DNA from: Sulfurimonas sp.
GTDB lineage: Bacteria; Campylobacterota; Campylobacteria; Campylobacterales; Sulfurimonadaceae
NCBI RefSeq assembly: GCF_023228785.1
Contig: NZ_JALOAN010000045.1
Span: 1 to 14,267, forward strand
Direction: 5' to 3'
DNA length: 14,267 nt
The position numbers and the translations under genes were made by a program. Below are positions 1 to 6,557 of the stretch, piece after piece (the stretch's first letter is position 1; each line of letters opens with the position of its first letter). The notes beneath the pieces were generated by a model. The model made no database searches. It was given only the letters and a program-made list of their open reading frames with translations, and was not told where the DNA came from.

Positions 1-180
1 AATGCTGTTGATATGGAAATTTTATACAGTTCAAAGATTAATAATTTTTACTCTTTAGTTGTTGTTAGTGTTAATGAGTCTTTATACAACGATTTAATGA
101 GTTATAGCTTAGAAAAAAGAGGTGACGAACATGACAACGGTAAAATGGACTATACTGCTCCTACTATGTTTAAAAACTAG
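1..180 (+). CDS. 3' end of an unidentified phage gene, cut by the window edge
   Basis: An open frame runs in from the left edge without a stop until TAG at 178-180, giving the last 59 residues of a protein ending in TAPTMFKN. The visible part has a short hydrophobic stretch (FYSLVVVSV) followed by a charged tail (SLEKRGDEHDNGK). It overlaps the start of the secretin gene by 50 bases in another frame. In Ff filamentous phages the assembly ATPase gene I (Zot family) overlaps the start of secretin gene IV, so this could be the periplasmic C-terminus of a Zot/pI protein. That rests on position only; no Zot motif is visible because the ATPase domain would lie outside the window. It could equally be another virion or assembly protein. 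Confidence 0.55.
   Translation, partial: NAVDMEILYSSKINNFYSLVVVSVNESLYNDLMSYSLEKRGDEHDNGKMDYTAPTMFKN
118..124 (+). promoter_or_regulatory. Shine-Dalgarno site fixing the secretin start
   Basis: AGAGGTG lies six bases before the ATG at 131. The alternative in-frame GTG at 122 falls inside this ribosome binding site and has none of its own, so ATG 131 is preferred. Confidence 0.7.
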
Positions 181-1330
181 TATATTAGCAGTTGATTTGG
201 TAGGTAATAGTTTTATAGATTATATTAGATTTGTGTCTAATACATCAAGCGTAAATATAGTTATAGATGAAGATATAGATACAAATTTTAGTTTAATATT
301 ACCAGTTGATTACAAGTCCAAAGACTCTTTTAAAATATTAAAATCAGTTTTAGATAAGCATGATATGTATCTAGTAAAATATGACTCAATTTATTATATT
401 AAAAAAATTAGTAAAGAAAAAAATTATAATAGTGTTAAGTTAAAATTTCTTTTACCTGACAAAATTATTCCAATTATCAATAAATATCATGAAAATATTG
501 TAATTTCAAAATCTAAAAAAACTATTATTTTTAAGGCGGATTATAAAGAGTCTAAACAGATAAAAGAACTTATAGAACTTTTAGACAAACCTACAAAAAC
601 AAAAAAAGTTAAAATTACTCTTATAAGTTTTCAAGATGATGAAATGCAAGAATTTGGACTTAATTTTGACTCTAAAGTTTCAAATGATAAAAATAATTAT
701 GAGTATAAAACTTTGATTGATAATTTAGCTACTTCTCAAGTTTTATCTCTAACTATTCCAAATTTTGCACTAGATGTTTATCTTTCTGATTTGAAAACTC
801 ATTCAATTATTGATTTTAAATTTAGTCCTATTCTATCTCTTTTTGATAATGAAAAAACAGATTTTCAAATCACTAATAATATTCCATATCTTAGTGAAGA
901 TAGGAGTGTAGATGGAACTAATAATATAAAATCTAATAGTTTTACTTATAAAGATGTAGGCTCTAAAATAGAGATAGATAAAGTATCTGTAACAGATGAA
1001 GCTATTTACTTTCACATACAAATGCAATATGAAGTCATACTAGATAAAACTTTAACCCCAACCACTTCTAAACGCTCCATAGATAACTATATTAAACTAA
1101 AGAATGGCGAAACTATAGTCATAGCTGGTCTTAAAGGCTCGGAGTCAAGAACACTTAAAAGAGAAGTTCCTATTTTAAGTTCTATTCCATTTTTAGGCGA
1201 AGTTTTTAAGTGGTCGCATAATTCAGTTAAATTTGATACTTTTGCGATTTTAATATCAAATGTTGAGAATATTGACTTAGAAGAGTATGGCGAACGAGTT
1301 ACGCCCATAGAGGGGGTGCCCCCACTTTAG
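131..1330 (+). CDS. Filamentous-phage secretin (pIV-like outer-membrane channel)
   Basis: A 399-residue secretin, close to the roughly 430 residues of Ff pIV, which forms the outer-membrane pore through which virions leave. Residues 1-20 look like a Sec signal peptide (MTTVKW, a leucine-rich core, then TSILA). Residues about 25-90 resemble a secretin N0 domain and about 95-155 an N1 domain ending in the typical LIELLDKPTK turn. The secretin domain fills about 160-385, with the YKDVGSKIEID motif, the NYIKLKNGETIVIAGL strand and the hallmark VPILSSIPFLGEVFK. The start is ATG 131. The last 13 codons and the stop lie inside a GC-rich palindromic element (1289-1360), so the tail GERVTPIEGVPPL is probably not ancestral secretin sequence. 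Type II or IV pilus secretins are alternatives, but these are usually longer, and the neighbouring HUH replication and integrase genes favour an inovirus. The exact family rank is inference. Confidence 0.88.
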   Translation: MTTVKWTILLLLCLKTSILAVDLVGNSFIDYIRFVSNTSSVNIVIDEDIDTNFSLILPVDYKSKDSFKILKSVLDKHDMYLVKYDSIYYIKKISKEKNYNSVKLKFLLPDKIIPIINKYHENIVISKSKKTIIFKADYKESKQIKELIELLDKPTKTKKVKITLISFQDDEMQEFGLNFDSKVSNDKNNYEYKTLIDNLATSQVLSLTIPNFALDVYLSDLKTHSIIDFKFSPILSLFDNEKTDFQITNNIPYLSEDRSVDGTNNIKSNSFTYKDVGSKIEIDKVSVTDEAIYFHIQMQYEVILDKTLTPTTSKRSIDNYIKLKNGETIVIAGLKGSESRTLKREVPILSSIPFLGEVFKWSHNSVKFDTFAILISNVENIDLEEYGERVTPIEGVPPL

Positions 1331-1360
1331 TGGGGGATATATGGGCGAACTCGTTCGCCC
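1289..1360. repeat. GC-rich compound palindrome over the secretin stop codon
   Basis: Arms at 1289-1309 and 1340-1359 pair over 20 base pairs with one bulged A at 1301. The right arm is itself a palindrome (GGGCGAAC, TC, GTTCGCCC, 1343-1360), and the left arm is a slightly decayed copy of it. Between them, CCCCCACT-TT-AGTGGGGG (1319-1336) forms a perfect inner hairpin, and G5 at 1312-1316 can compete for the same C-run. The secretin stop TAG is at 1328-1330. The element is far richer in GC than its surroundings. It could be the phage rolling-circle origin or packaging hairpin, a transcription barrier, or a copy of a dispersed palindromic repeat. The sequence alone does not decide. Confidence 0.85.
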
Positions 1361-1419
1361 CTTGGCTATCTATTAAAAGTTATCGGACACGATTTAAAAA
1401 TTAAAGAGGAAGTGACAAA

Positions 1420-2808
1420 ATGAAAAACTACGGATTAACAAAATACCAAATAAACAAAGCTTTTGACAAACTAAAGTTTAATAAAGAGTTTATGCACGGC
1501 AACGGAGTGCAAATTGATAATAAATTTGTGCCTTACGCTGACTTCGTATCAAATAGTTATATGAATAGTGATAGATACATCGCAGAACTACAACATCGTG
1601 CGTGGTCTATCTATGACTATGCAAAAGAGAGAAATTTAGAAAATATTTTCTTTACTCTAACATTACCGAGCCATTGGCACGAAATGAAGCAAAAATCTAA
1701 AAAAGACAAAACTATGATTTTTAATAAAAAATTTGGCGGTCGTAAATATATTAAAGTCATTACCAAAGATACTAAACTAAAATATAGTTTTATTAACGCT
1801 ACTGTATTGCAAAATATCCCATATTTAGAGCCTATATTAGACTTTACAGATACTACTGATAAATATACACCTCATAACGCTTCTAAAGAACTTTCAAAAA
1901 TGTTAAAAAGATTTTTTGATGATAGAAGTTATAAAAGTATTGAAAAAATAGACAGATGTTACTTTAGAGTTACCGAACCACACAAAGACGGCACACCTCA
2001 CATACACATATCTTTATTTGTTCCAGCTCATAAAGTAGAAAGTATAGTAAAAGCTCTTGCAAGGCTATATCCTGCACCACTCGGTAAGATAGAGACAAAT
2101 GTTAAAAGTTCAGTATCTTATCTTATGAAATATATTTTAAAAACTCTTGATGATTTAAGAGATGATAGCGACAAAATTACCAATCTTACGCTTTGGTATC
2201 TATATCACGGGATTTCTCGCTTCTACACTTCACGAACTTTTGTATCTTTGGAAGTTTATAGAAAACTTAATGGTATGTACACACTTACAGATTTAACAAA
2301 ATGTTATTTAAGAGATGACATAAATATATATAAAGACACTACAACTAAAAAAGTTGTTTTAATAGAGAATGAATATGGAACTATTTACACACCAAAGCCA
2401 GTAAATTGGTATGACAAGCTAATAGATACAGACCACACTTATTTAGAAGCTGAATTTGAGCCTATTTATAAAGACAAAGAAGACTTTAAAAAGCCTCTGG
2501 AAATTGTCATAGACAATGATGAATTTATAGTTCATCACTTCGCACTAGACAAGCTCAAAAAAGAGAATAAACAAAGATCCATAAACAATGAGCATTTAAA
2601 AAGTTTAAATGAAATAATGATTAAAAAAACTATTCCGCCTTATCTTATGAAAAATTATCAGTTATTAGAATATTTTGAAAATATAGATATGGATACAGTT
2701 AATTTTACTCACTATGCTATTACAAGAAACTTGCTTGTTAATCGTGGTTTACTCTTAGATACTGCATTATTAGATTTAAGAGAATTACAAGAGTTTAAAG
2801 AATTTTAA
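1420..2808 (+). CDS. HUH-family rolling-circle replication initiator (gpA-like)
   Basis: A 462-residue replication endonuclease expected to nick the double-stranded phage form at the plus origin and stay covalently bound to the 5' end. Motif I is FFTLTLPS at residues 77-84. The metal-binding HUH motif is H194-I-H196 in TPHIHISLF. The motif Y234-LMK-Y238-ILK-241 matches the two-tyrosine YxxKYxxK arrangement of P2 gpA-like initiators. The C-terminal half (about 260-462) has no motif I recognise. AAAGAGGA at 1403-1410 lies nine bases before the ATG. The stop codon is followed directly by the integrase ATG, so the two are probably translated together. The leader (1331-1419) contains half of the palindromic element, a sensible place for a nick site, though I cannot point to one. 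Placement in the gpA superfamily is from motifs only; many inoviruses use initiators of other Rep families. Confidence 0.85.
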   Translation: MKNYGLTKYQINKAFDKLKFNKEFMHGNGVQIDNKFVPYADFVSNSYMNSDRYIAELQHRAWSIYDYAKERNLENIFFTLTLPSHWHEMKQKSKKDKTMIFNKKFGGRKYIKVITKDTKLKYSFINATVLQNIPYLEPILDFTDTTDKYTPHNASKELSKMLKRFFDDRSYKSIEKIDRCYFRVTEPHKDGTPHIHISLFVPAHKVESIVKALARLYPAPLGKIETNVKSSVSYLMKYILKTLDDLRDDSDKITNLTLWYLYHGISRFYTSRTFVSLEVYRKLNGMYTLTDLTKCYLRDDINIYKDTTTKKVVLIENEYGTIYTPKPVNWYDKLIDTDHTYLEAEFEPIYKDKEDFKKPLEIVIDNDEFIVHHFALDKLKKENKQRSINNEHLKSLNEIMIKKTIPPYLMKNYQLLEYFENIDMDTVNFTHYAITRNLLVNRGLLLDTALLDLRELQEFKEF

Positions 2809-3681
2809 ATGACATTTGAATACTACGCTAAAACATATTTAAAAATAAAAAAAACAGAATTAAAGCCATCTTCTTATTATAAATATGAAACTACTGTAAT
2901 AAATAAAATAATGCCCTCTTTTTTAAATCGTGAAATATCAACCATAAAAGCTAGTGAGCTTAGATTATGGCTTTTGAATTTTGACAAGACAAATAAAACT
3001 TTATCTCATTATATTTCAGTATTAAGGGGTATATTTCAAGAGGCAATTTATAATGAAGATATTGCACAAAACCCATGTAAATATTTACGAAAATTTAAAA
3101 TAATTAAAAATGAAATTTTACCTTTTTCGGTTAATGAAGTTAATCAGATTTTAAATTATGTTAAAAATCCTAATTTTAAATATTATCTTTATATAGCTTT
3201 TTATACTGGTATGAGAGGTGGCGAAATAATAGGATTAAAAAAAGATGATATTAACTTTAAAAAAAATATTATAAAAGTAAAACGCTCTCGTGGGAGACAT
3301 GGCGAAAGTAGTCCAAAAACTCAAAGCGGTGTGCGTTCTGTTCCTATTTTAGATATATTAAAACCTCATTTAAAAGATTTATATAATCTACATGATAACG
3401 ATTATTTATTTATTACACAATTTAAAAAGCCTTATAACCATAATGAAACTTTTTATAATAAGTTTTGGTTACCTATTTTTGATGATTTAGATATTAAATA
3501 TCGTAGATTATATAACACCCGTCACACATTCGCAACTATGATGCTATCAAATGGTTTTACAACTCCTCAAAATTTAGCTCAAATATTAGGACATTCTAAC
3601 GCTCAAATGGTTTACCAAGTATATGCAAAATATATAAATGATGGTAAGTTTGATTTTAAATTTAATATAAATCTTTATTAA
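2809..3681 (+). CDS. Tyrosine recombinase / phage integrase
   Basis: A 290-residue site-specific recombinase that would integrate the element into the adjacent tRNA-Leu gene. Residues 1-95 form the helical core-binding domain (from FEYYAKTYLKIKK to NPCKYL). The catalytic domain shows R136 (YTGMRGGEI), K170 (SSPKTQSG), R238 in YNTRHTFAT, H262 in LGHSNAQM and the probable nucleophile Y272 in QVYAKYI. The first histidine of the usual HxxR box is Tyr235, a substitution I recall from active phage integrases with a Y-x-T-R-H-T-F-A box. There is no separate N-terminal arm-binding domain, so it is a compact integrase. The ATG abuts the stop of the replication gene (TAA then ATG) and has only a weak upstream AAAGAA, which suggests translational coupling. 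The gene points at the tRNA 3' end, 73 bases away. Confidence 0.95.
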   Translation: MTFEYYAKTYLKIKKTELKPSSYYKYETTVINKIMPSFLNREISTIKASELRLWLLNFDKTNKTLSHYISVLRGIFQEAIYNEDIAQNPCKYLRKFKIIKNEILPFSVNEVNQILNYVKNPNFKYYLYIAFYTGMRGGEIIGLKKDDINFKKNIIKVKRSRGRHGESSPKTQSGVRSVPILDILKPHLKDLYNLHDNDYLFITQFKKPYNHNETFYNKFWLPIFDDLDIKYRRLYNTRHTFATMMLSNGFTTPQNLAQILGHSNAQMVYQVYAKYINDGKFDFKFNINLY

Positions 3682-3754
3682 GGGGTGTAAAGAGATTTAG
3701 CTTGTTTTTTATGAAGTTTTAAAAGTGGCTATTTTAGGGGTTTGTTGTGTGTTA
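3682..3754. other. Convergent spacer between integrase and tRNA; likely part of the attachment region
   Basis: These 73 bases separate the integrase stop from the tRNA 3' end, and transcription converges here. No strong intrinsic terminator is visible for either direction; the only pairing is a weak TAAAA/TTTTA stem around 3719-3736. Integrase-binding sites flanking the crossover would be expected here, but I cannot identify them. Confidence 0.4.
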
Positions 3755-3838
3755 TGGTGCGATCGGAGAGATTTGAACTCTCACACCTCTCGGCACAAGC
3801 CCCTCAAGCCTGCGTGTCTACCGTTCCACCACGATCGC
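3755..3838 (-). tRNA. tRNA-Leu (anticodon GAG), probable phage attachment site
   Basis: Reading the minus strand from 3838, the acceptor GCGATCG pairs with CGATCGC at the 3' end, followed by discriminator A and an encoded CCA (3755-3757). The D arm is GTGGAACGGTAGACAC. The anticodon stem CAGGC/GCTTG closes the loop TTGAGGG, placing GAG at positions 34-36. A short variable arm (GCC-GAGA-GGT) marks it as class II, and the T arm is GAGAG-TTCAAAT-CTCTC. The gene is complete. Its 3' end faces the integrase, the usual geometry for integration into a tRNA 3' half. If so, a copy of the T arm and acceptor end should exist at the far side of the element, outside this window. It lies 9 bases beyond the atpE terminator U-tract, with little room for its own promoter. 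Confidence 0.96.
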
Positions 3839-3847
3839 ATAAATTAG

Positions 3848-3878
3848 AAAAAATCTTAAACCCAAAAGAGGGTTTAAG
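3848..3878 (-). terminator. Intrinsic terminator of atpE
   Basis: On the minus strand, CTTAAACCC-TCTTTT-GGGTTTAAG forms a perfect 9-base-pair stem (3855-3878), followed by A and a run of six T residues (3848-3854). It starts 17 bases after the atpE stop codon and ends just before tRNA-Leu. Confidence 0.88.
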
Positions 3879-3894
3879 AGAGGGTTTATTTAGA

Positions 3895-4209
3895 TTAACC
3901 TAAATAAGGGTTAGCGTAAAGAGCAATTAGTGCAATTACTAGTGCATAAATAACTTGTGCTTCGATCATCGCAAGAGCGATAAACATTGTAGTCATTAGC
4001 TTAGCGCCAAGACCTGGGTTACGAGCAGTACCAGCGATTGTAGCAGCTGCAGTATGGCCCATACCTATAGCTCCACCAAGAGCAGCAAGACCAAGACCAA
4101 GACCAGCCGCGATCATTGAGTACGCTTTAAGAGTTTGGTTAGCAACATCACCATCAGCAGCAAGAGCAGCAGTAGTAAGAGCTAGCATTAAAAATAGAAC
4201 TTTTTTCAT
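3895..4209 (-). CDS. atpE: ATP synthase F0 subunit c
   Basis: This 104-residue subunit forms the proton-driven rotor ring of F1F0-ATP synthase in the inner membrane. Residues 1-18 (MKKVLF to AALA) form a signal-like hydrophobic extension, as in the roughly 105-residue c subunits of Helicobacter and Campylobacter. Two transmembrane hairpin helices follow. The first is the glycine-rich GLGLGLAALGGAIGMG, the polar loop contains ARNPG (R63-N64-P65), and the second carries the ion-binding carboxylate E83 in MIEAQVIYALV. E83 is followed by Ala rather than the Ser/Thr of sodium-binding rings, which favours protons. The start at 4209 is chosen for GGAG at 4215-4218 five bases upstream; an in-frame upstream ATG at 4278 lacks a good site and would add 23 unconserved residues. 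It stands apart from other atp genes, with its own promoter and terminator. Confidence 0.97.
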   Translation of the reverse strand: MKKVLFLMLALTTAALAADGDVANQTLKAYSMIAAGLGLGLAALGGAIGMGHTAAATIAGTARNPGLGAKLMTTMFIALAMIEAQVIYALVIALIALYANPYLG

Positions 4210-4214
4210 AGTTT

Positions 4215-4218
4215 CTCC
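4215..4218 (-). promoter_or_regulatory. Ribosome binding site fixing the atpE start
   Basis: On the minus strand, GGAG followed by five bases precedes the ATG at 4209. This marks the short 104-residue form as the real product rather than the frame open to 4278. Confidence 0.85.
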
Positions 4219-4319
4219 AAATATAATTATTACAAATTCCCTCGGATAGCGTAACCTCATGTAAAATGAAGCAACCACAACATAAATGCCATGATTTCCC
4301 TACTAGAAAATGATGGCGA

Positions 4320-4325
4320 ATTATA
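4320..4325 (-). promoter_or_regulatory. Probable sigma-70 -10 box for atpE
   Basis: A perfect TATAAT on the minus strand, preceded by G. The T-rich upstream DNA without a clear -35 element is common for Campylobacterota promoters. A start near 4313 would give a leader of about 104 bases before atpE. Only sequence resemblance supports this. Confidence 0.6.
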
Positions 4326-4336
4326 CAGAAGAAGTC

Positions 4337-4352
4337 TTAAACTTTAGTTTAA
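4337..4352 (-). terminator. Weak AT-only hairpin after pnp
   Basis: TTAAACT-TT-AGTTTAA is a perfect 7-base-pair stem 13 bases past the pnp stop codon, and a second small palindrome (AAGTTAA-A-TTAACTT, 4352-4366) overlaps its edge. Neither is followed by a T-run on the minus strand, so termination here would be inefficient, and read-through from pnp into atpE is possible. Confidence 0.3.
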
Positions 4353-4364
4353 AGTTAAATTAAC

Positions 4365-6557
4365 TTATAAACTCTCAGTACGACCTAGAGAGATCTTGTT
4401 GCCTTTAAACTCTAAGATCTCAACTAGAATCTTATCGCCTTCACTAAGTACATCTGAGACTTTTTCAACTCTTTTTTCTGAAACTTTAGAGATATGAAGA
4501 AGTCCGTCAGTTCCGTCACTTAGCTCTATAAATGCGCCAAAGTCAACTATTTTTTTAACAGTCCCCTCACATTTATCGCCTACTTGGTATTTTATTTTCT
4601 CTTGCTTTGGAGTATTTGCAATATCTTGTATATGCTCTTTTGCTCCCATGACACCAGTTTTGTTTTTACCTGTAACTTTTACTTTTCCATCTTTTTTATC
4701 GATGTCTATAGCCACTTCAAACTTCTCAATAATCTCACGAATAACTTTTCCAGCTTGACCTATAACATCCCCAATTACACTTGGATCTATGTGGAAAAAA
4801 TCTGTACTTGGGAGAACTCCATCGTTAAACTCTATGTTTTTCTCAGCATCTATCATAATATCTATAATATGACTTCTTCCCTCTTTTGCTTGGTATAGTG
4901 CTTCTTTTAAAATGTCAAGAGAGATCCCACCTAGTTTTATATCCATCTGCATAGCTGTTATGCCATCTTTTGAGCCAGTTACTTTAAAGTCCATATCTCC
5001 ATCATGATCTTCAAGTCCCATAATATCTGAGAGTATTGCGTAGTTGCCGCCATCAGAGACCATTCCCATAGCAATACCAGCTATAACATCACTAGTATCT
5101 ATATCTGCAGCTCTAAGAGCCATATAACCACCACAAACTGTAGCCATTGAAGATGAGCCATTTGACTCAAGGATCTCAGAGACTAGTCTAATAGTTTCGC
5201 CATTTAGATCTACTATAGGCTCTAGCGCTCTTTTTGCAAGATTTCCATGACCGAGTTCTCTTCTTTTTGTTCCCATAACTGGAGTCGCTTCACCTACGCT
5301 AAAGCCAGGAAAATTGTAGTGAACCATAAAGTTTTCGTTTTGGATTCCCTCATCAGTTAGGCTCTCAAACATCTGACCATCTTTAACTCCGCCCATAGTT
5401 AAAACTACTAAAGCTTGAGTCTGTCCTCTTGTAAAAAGACAAGAAGCATGAGCTTTTGGAAGAACATTTGTAGATATAGATATAGGTCTAACTTCAGTTA
5501 AAGATCTACCATCAGCACGAACTTTTGTTTGGAGTATTTGAGATCTTACTTGCTCTTTTTTTACGCTCTCTATAGCATCTTTTAAAGAGACTTCTGCTTC
5601 AACTTCCGCCCAATCTGTTTTTGTTTTTATAATGTTTTTTCTAAGCTCTCTTAATGCAGTTGAGCGTTCTGATTTTGCCATTTGGTTCATCGCTGACGCG
5701 ATATCTGCTAAGTGGTTTTCTCTTACATAAGACACCATCTCATCATTAATTGCATGCGCTTTACACTCTATAGTTTTTGTTGGTTTTTTAAATGCAGCAA
5801 ATGATTCTTCATACTTTTTATTATTTTCAAAAAGAGCTTCTTGTGAGAGTTGTAAAATCTTTATAAGTTCATCTTCGCTGATTGCATTAGACTTGTGAAT
5901 AGAGATATTTGGAGTGCTAAGAGTTGGATCTATCATTGGATCTATAATAAAACTCTCTTGTAACTCTTGCTCATTTGTACCCATAGAACGCATCTCTATC
6001 ATCAAAAGATCTTCTTTTGTGCCAGATAAGAATAGATCTAAGCTCGAGTTTTTTAATTGTGAAAGAGTTGGATTTAAAATTAACTCACCATCAACTTTAG
6101 CCGCTCTTATAGCAGATATAGATGTGTTTATATCTATGTCTGAAGTGTAGAGTGCAGCTGAGGCTGCTTTTAGCGCTAAGGCTTGTAGATCTGCATCTGA
6201 GTCCGCGCTAAAAGTCATAATAGTTATTTGAGTAGGATGTCCAAAACCCTTAGGAAAAACAGGACGTAAAGAGCGGTCAATGATGCGAGAAGTTAGAGTC
6301 TCAAAGTCACTTGGTTTTGTCTCACGCTTGAAAAATCCACCTGGAATTTTACCAGCTGCATATGTTTTTTCAATATACTGAACAGTAAGAGGTAAAAAAT
6401 CATCTTTTACTACCTCTGTTTCATCTATAACAACAGTAGCTAAAATAACACTATCTCCTGATCTGATCCATGCTGAACCATTTGCTTGTCTTGCTACTTC
6501 ACCAAATGAGTAACTCTCCGTTTTGTTTTGTAACTCTATGTTTACATCATATTTCAT
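4365..6557 (-). CDS. pnp: Polyribonucleotide nucleotidyltransferase (PNPase)
   Basis: A 730-residue phosphorolytic 3'-5' exoribonuclease for mRNA decay, working as a trimer in the cytoplasm; E. coli Pnp has 711 residues. The first RNase PH domain holds GGFFKRETKPSD, with the RNA-binding FFxR loop at 75-78. The second begins near residue 345 (VRADGRSLTEVRPI) and carries the catalytic-site sequence EDHDGDMDFKVTGSKDG. A KH domain with the GQAG loop lies at about 585-645, and an S1 domain (GTVKKIVDFGAFIEL, then GLLHISKVS) fills 655-728. All expected parts are present and no catalytic change is seen. AGGAG lies upstream of the ATG at 6557. The gene starts 11 bases inside the end of the preceding phosphoribosyltransferase gene, which indicates cotranscription. 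Confidence 0.98.
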   Translation of the reverse strand: MKYDVNIELQNKTESYSFGEVARQANGSAWIRSGDSVILATVVIDETEVVKDDFLPLTVQYIEKTYAAGKIPGGFFKRETKPSDFETLTSRIIDRSLRPVFPKGFGHPTQITIMTFSADSDADLQALALKAASAALYTSDIDINTSISAIRAAKVDGELILNPTLSQLKNSSLDLFLSGTKEDLLMIEMRSMGTNEQELQESFIIDPMIDPTLSTPNISIHKSNAISEDELIKILQLSQEALFENNKKYEESFAAFKKPTKTIECKAHAINDEMVSYVRENHLADIASAMNQMAKSERSTALRELRKNIIKTKTDWAEVEAEVSLKDAIESVKKEQVRSQILQTKVRADGRSLTEVRPISISTNVLPKAHASCLFTRGQTQALVVLTMGGVKDGQMFESLTDEGIQNENFMVHYNFPGFSVGEATPVMGTKRRELGHGNLAKRALEPIVDLNGETIRLVSEILESNGSSSMATVCGGYMALRAADIDTSDVIAGIAMGMVSDGGNYAILSDIMGLEDHDGDMDFKVTGSKDGITAMQMDIKLGGISLDILKEALYQAKEGRSHIIDIMIDAEKNIEFNDGVLPSTDFFHIDPSVIGDVIGQAGKVIREIIEKFEVAIDIDKKDGKVKVTGKNKTGVMGAKEHIQDIANTPKQEKIKYQVGDKCEGTVKKIVDFGAFIELSDGTDGLLHISKVSEKRVEKVSDVLSEGDKILVEILEFKGNKISLGRTESL

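Noticed and set aside
122..130. GTG start for the secretin at 122
   Set aside because: The GTG is part of the AGAGGTG ribosome binding site of the ATG at 131, which gives a normal signal peptide.
833..1308. Two minus-strand frames within the secretin gene
   Set aside because: They are antisense shadows of a well-supported gene, with low-complexity AT-driven protein sequence.
2809..3681. Integrase inactivated by loss of the HxxR histidine
   Set aside because: Tyr235 at this place belongs to a common variant box (Y-x-T-R-H-T-F-A), and all other catalytic residues are present.
4210..4278. Upstream extension of atpE to an ATG at 4278
   Set aside because: It would put unrelated residues before the typical signal-like N-terminus, and GGAG directly precedes the ATG at 4209.
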